A stretch of DNA of 64,000 nt from Paenibacillus sp. FSL R5-0341 (GTDB taxonomy: Bacteria > Bacillota > Bacilli > Paenibacillales > Paenibacillaceae): positions 3,472,001-3,536,000 of the forward strand of contig NZ_CP150241.1 in NCBI RefSeq assembly GCF_037975235.1. Reading direction: 5' to 3'. Position 1 is the first letter of the stretch. The number at the start of each line of letters is the position of its first letter. Both the position numbers and the translations under genes were made by a program. Below the pieces are notes generated by a model. The model was not told the origin of the DNA. It ran no database searches and saw only the letters and a program-made list of their open reading frames with translations. This document shows positions 61,372 through 64,000 of this stretch, piece after piece.

Positions 61372-63879
61372 TCACATATGGAATGCTTTCCAGAACGAAC
61401 CTTCTGTATCAATGATATCCTTGATCTGGGTGAAAGGAATTGTAAACGTTGGAAATCCTGCTGCATAAGGAGCGATATCATAGGGATTGAAGTAGAGATG
61501 CAGCGCATCCGCTGTAACAAAAAACGGTTGATCCGCACTAATCCCCTTATACGTGTCCGGAAACACATACGAGTACTGAGGATCATTTTTGATCTGATCT
61601 CCCACAATCTGGCTCAACACTTTTACATAGTCACTATTTGGCTTAAATAGATCCTTCAACTCATACAACTGACCATTCGTCAGATTAATGATTGCATAGA
61701 TCATCGTAGGCATACCATGCGCTGCACCAGCCGGGTAGTTATAACCGGTGAGTTGGAGTTGAAGCAATTGCTGCTGATAGAACGTAATATCAAAATCGCC
61801 TGTATACGTGTAATCCAGCTGCTGATCGGCAGGGATCGGTTTAACCTGAGAAAGGGTCTTTAACTTTACATTTACTGCAAGTTGTGCCGCTTGATCCGTC
61901 ATCCCCTCTACCTGTGGGTAATATACGAGATAGTCCGGATTGGGCTTATACTTCTCTTCGCGTACACGGTACGGTGGGTGAAGTGGAACGATTGTATTTT
62001 GTCGCCAGATGATCTGTCCGGCCCGGTTTACATAAGATAAACGCTGATCTACATAAGCCTTAATCAGATCGGGTGCAACGACCTCCAACGTACCCGATCC
62101 TTCAACACGTGGATATCCCGGTGCCGGTCTTCCACTCAGATCAAGCAGATAGGTCTGTCTTCTGTCCGATGCGGAAGCAAGGCCGTTTTTGTAATTGCCC
62201 ACATCGCGATATACAAACTCCGTAAGCCTTCTACCGTTAGTTTCTGCAATTGCGTACACAGAGCCAATATAAGGCTGCTCCGGGTTAATCGCTTGCCCCA
62301 GTGCATATCTCTGTTCGCCTAATTCGCGAATGTTATTATAAGCGGGTTGAATGATAAATGATCCTTGCGTATTAATGACACCGTAGATCGATTTGTAATC
62401 CTCTGCTGTATTGACGATTGCTTGCCCGCCACTAAAAGGAAATGCCGATGAAAATTTGGGTTGAATGCGAATATTACCCCGTTCGTCGATGTACCCATAT
62501 TTGCCCGAGGCCTCTTTTTGAAAAGCAAGCAGTCCATCTCCTAAAGGTCCCACATAAGCAAATGGATACGTCGCGAGCCGATGTCCATTGCGATTGATGA
62601 GCGCATATTCATTGTCCTTGATCTGCACAACCGCTTTGCCATCTTGAAAATCGTTCGCTGACACGAACTGTGCCGGAATCACCTCATTGCCTGAGGCATC
62701 CAGATAACCATACAGACTCACCGATCCATCTGTCTGACCAGGATTAGAATCGTAAAATAACGCTCGGCCGTCCTTCATATTCGAGATATACGAGTATGGA
62801 CGTTTGGTCAGGACCGTGCCTTGTTCATTAATCATCTTAAATCCTTGAGAATCGATCACCATCGCCCGTTCTTCGGAAAAGGAATTGATGGAATCGTATA
62901 CAGGTTGAACGACATACTGCCCCTGAAGATTAATCACACCAGCATGGCCGTCCTTCACAACTACAGCCAATCCATTGGGCTGAAACGCTTGCGCGTCATC
63001 CAGAACCGGCTCTAGCCGTACATGCCCCTGGGCATCCATATACCCCCAACGGGTCCCCCTCGTGGTTCGAACGGAGATCGGATATAACCATGTCGCAACC
63101 CGAGCATGACTTATAGGGACCATCGCCTGCTTAATTTTCTTTTCCAGTTCCAGCAACGCCTCTCGGGAAGGATACGCTTCCGGGAAACTGAGTGCCTTCT
63201 GAACGGAAACCAGTGCTGCCGGATACTGGCCTGCGTGGAACTGAGCATCCGCAAGGTAATACCAGTAGAAGATATAATCAGGGTAATGCTGAGTTAATTG
63301 CTCGTAATACTGCACCACTTTGGGATAATAGGTTTCATATACGTCCGGTGCAGGAACCCATTTCCCATTCTGCCAACGGATAATCTCCACACGATAGGCT
63401 TCCCCTGTGTCATGTATCCAGAGTGCAATCTCCACTTTCCCATCTCGGCCATGCGGACCAGGCATATCTATAATCTCTGCATAGCTATAATATAGATCGT
63501 CAGGGGCCAAATCTTTGAGTCCTGATTCCGTCCACTCATATACGGCAAGCTTAGACCAAATAGAACCAATCCGCCAACCGATAATGAGATTGTTCCTTGC
63601 CGTTGATGTTACAGGGGCTGCAGTCATTAAAGTCACCCCATACCCCAATCCCTTAATGAGTGCCATCTTGATCCAATGTGCTTGAACAAATTTCAGAATG
63701 AGCAAATACAGCTCACCATTCAACTGATAGACTGCAGCAATCTCCGGCATGCCGTCACCGGTAAGATCAGCCGCGTAGATCGCTGGATGTTGGACAGGTT
63801 TATCAATAGTGACGACCGTTGCACCAGCCGGAATATGTTGATTCACAATTTGCGTTAACAGCGGTTCGCTCATGGACAT
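61372..63879 (-). CDS. WG-repeat protein with DUF3298-like C-terminus
   Basis: An 835-residue protein. Residues about 25-130: beta-propeller (VCBS/FG-GAP-like) start, YAADLTGDGMPEIAAVYQLN. About 190-245: TPR-like helices (PDYIFYWYYLADAQFHAGQY). About 270-560: at least six WG repeats such as GYIDERGNIRIQPKFSSAFP and GYMDAQGHVRLEPVLDDAQA. About 640-835: a DUF3298/RsiV-like domain (YAIINLTNGQLYELKDLF and FTIPFTQIKDIIDTEGSFW). No signal peptide is seen, so it is probably cytoplasmic; DUF3298 is normally extracellular, which is odd. AGGAGGAAAC precedes ATG 63879. Function unknown. Confidence 0.85.
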   Translation of the reverse strand: MSMSEPLLTQIVNQHIPAGATVVTIDKPVQHPAIYAADLTGDGMPEIAAVYQLNGELYLLILKFVQAHWIKMALIKGLGYGVTLMTAAPVTSTARNNLIIGWRIGSIWSKLAVYEWTESGLKDLAPDDLYYSYAEIIDMPGPHGRDGKVEIALWIHDTGEAYRVEIIRWQNGKWVPAPDVYETYYPKVVQYYEQLTQHYPDYIFYWYYLADAQFHAGQYPAALVSVQKALSFPEAYPSREALLELEKKIKQAMVPISHARVATWLYPISVRTTRGTRWGYMDAQGHVRLEPVLDDAQAFQPNGLAVVVKDGHAGVINLQGQYVVQPVYDSINSFSEERAMVIDSQGFKMINEQGTVLTKRPYSYISNMKDGRALFYDSNPGQTDGSVSLYGYLDASGNEVIPAQFVSANDFQDGKAVVQIKDNEYALINRNGHRLATYPFAYVGPLGDGLLAFQKEASGKYGYIDERGNIRIQPKFSSAFPFSGGQAIVNTAEDYKSIYGVINTQGSFIIQPAYNNIRELGEQRYALGQAINPEQPYIGSVYAIAETNGRRLTEFVYRDVGNYKNGLASASDRRQTYLLDLSGRPAPGYPRVEGSGTLEVVAPDLIKAYVDQRLSYVNRAGQIIWRQNTIVPLHPPYRVREEKYKPNPDYLVYYPQVEGMTDQAAQLAVNVKLKTLSQVKPIPADQQLDYTYTGDFDITFYQQQLLQLQLTGYNYPAGAAHGMPTMIYAIINLTNGQLYELKDLFKPNSDYVKVLSQIVGDQIKNDPQYSYVFPDTYKGISADQPFFVTADALHLYFNPYDIAPYAAGFPTFTIPFTQIKDIIDTEGSFWKAFHM

Positions 63880-64000
63880 CTCAGTTTCCTCCCTTATGAC
63901 CGCATTCGCCTAATGGTATGCGTCATAAATCGGGATATGACATCAAAACGAATATAACTGAGAACAATTGAAATTCTCATCCTGTTTCTAAACAAACATC
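63880..64000. other. Right-edge sequence upstream of the WG-repeat gene
   Basis: No gene or terminator is seen in the last 121 bases. GAGAACAATTGAAATTCTC (about 63961-63979) is a small palindrome and may be part of the gene's promoter region. Confidence 0.3.

Overview
The window looks like a chromosomal segment of a Paenibacillus-type Firmicute (genus is an inference; species not resolved). Signs are strong AGGAGG-type ribosome binding sites, frequent TTG/GTG starts, class III fructose-1,6-bisphosphatase, a CcpA-type cre box, lipoprotein binding proteins, an SLH-anchored giant exoprotein and Firmicute-style regulators.

Layout. 1-9.9 kb: nitroreductase (cut by the left edge), Cof-type HAD phosphatase, divergent AraC regulator/MATE exporter, sugar O-acetyltransferase, a small membrane peptide, a GlsB/YeaQ protein, an OmpR/histidine kinase pair with unusual start codons plus a lipoprotein, an APH-like phosphotransferase and a small membrane protein. 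10-19 kb: GNAT protein, TetR/Old Yellow Enzyme module with matching operators, an IS3 remnant, MetX-like hydrolase/LysR pair, a frameshifted methyltransferase, fbp and an RCC1-repeat protein. 19-35 kb: a coherent arabinose-polysaccharide locus: GntR-LacI repressor, binding protein, two permeases, GH43, GH127 and a ~2,440-residue S-layer-anchored protein. No transporter ATPase is encoded, so a shared MsmX-type ATPase is presumed.

36-54 kb is a plastic region. Small oxidoreductase/regulator cassettes (alpha/beta hydrolase, NmrA/HxlR, SDR/MarR, ArsR/flavin monooxygenase), a beta-lactamase-fold hydrolase, an orphan Prp-type protease, an ECF sigma factor with a very long C-terminal extension and an XRE/membrane-protein pair sit among an intact IS3 element, IS3 and IS110 remnants, and surviving 3' ends of MFS, Opp-type ATPase, PhzF and GH43 genes. 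The same region carries a dispersed repeat family built on GGACAAGAAC palindromes, some copies with a built-in terminator and some in ~211-220 bp tandem units. I consider this repeat family and the ECF fusion the least explained items.

54-64 kb (mostly minus strand): RDD and other membrane proteins, then an iron-siderophore locus (AraC/PchR-like activator, a Fur box, two exporter-fold ABC half-transporters, a FecB/FhuD-type lipoprotein) resembling YbtPQ/IrtAB uptake systems, and a WG-repeat protein with a DUF3298-like C-terminus.

All assignments are by reading sequence and motif memory; no database search was run. No rRNA, tRNA or CRISPR array was found.
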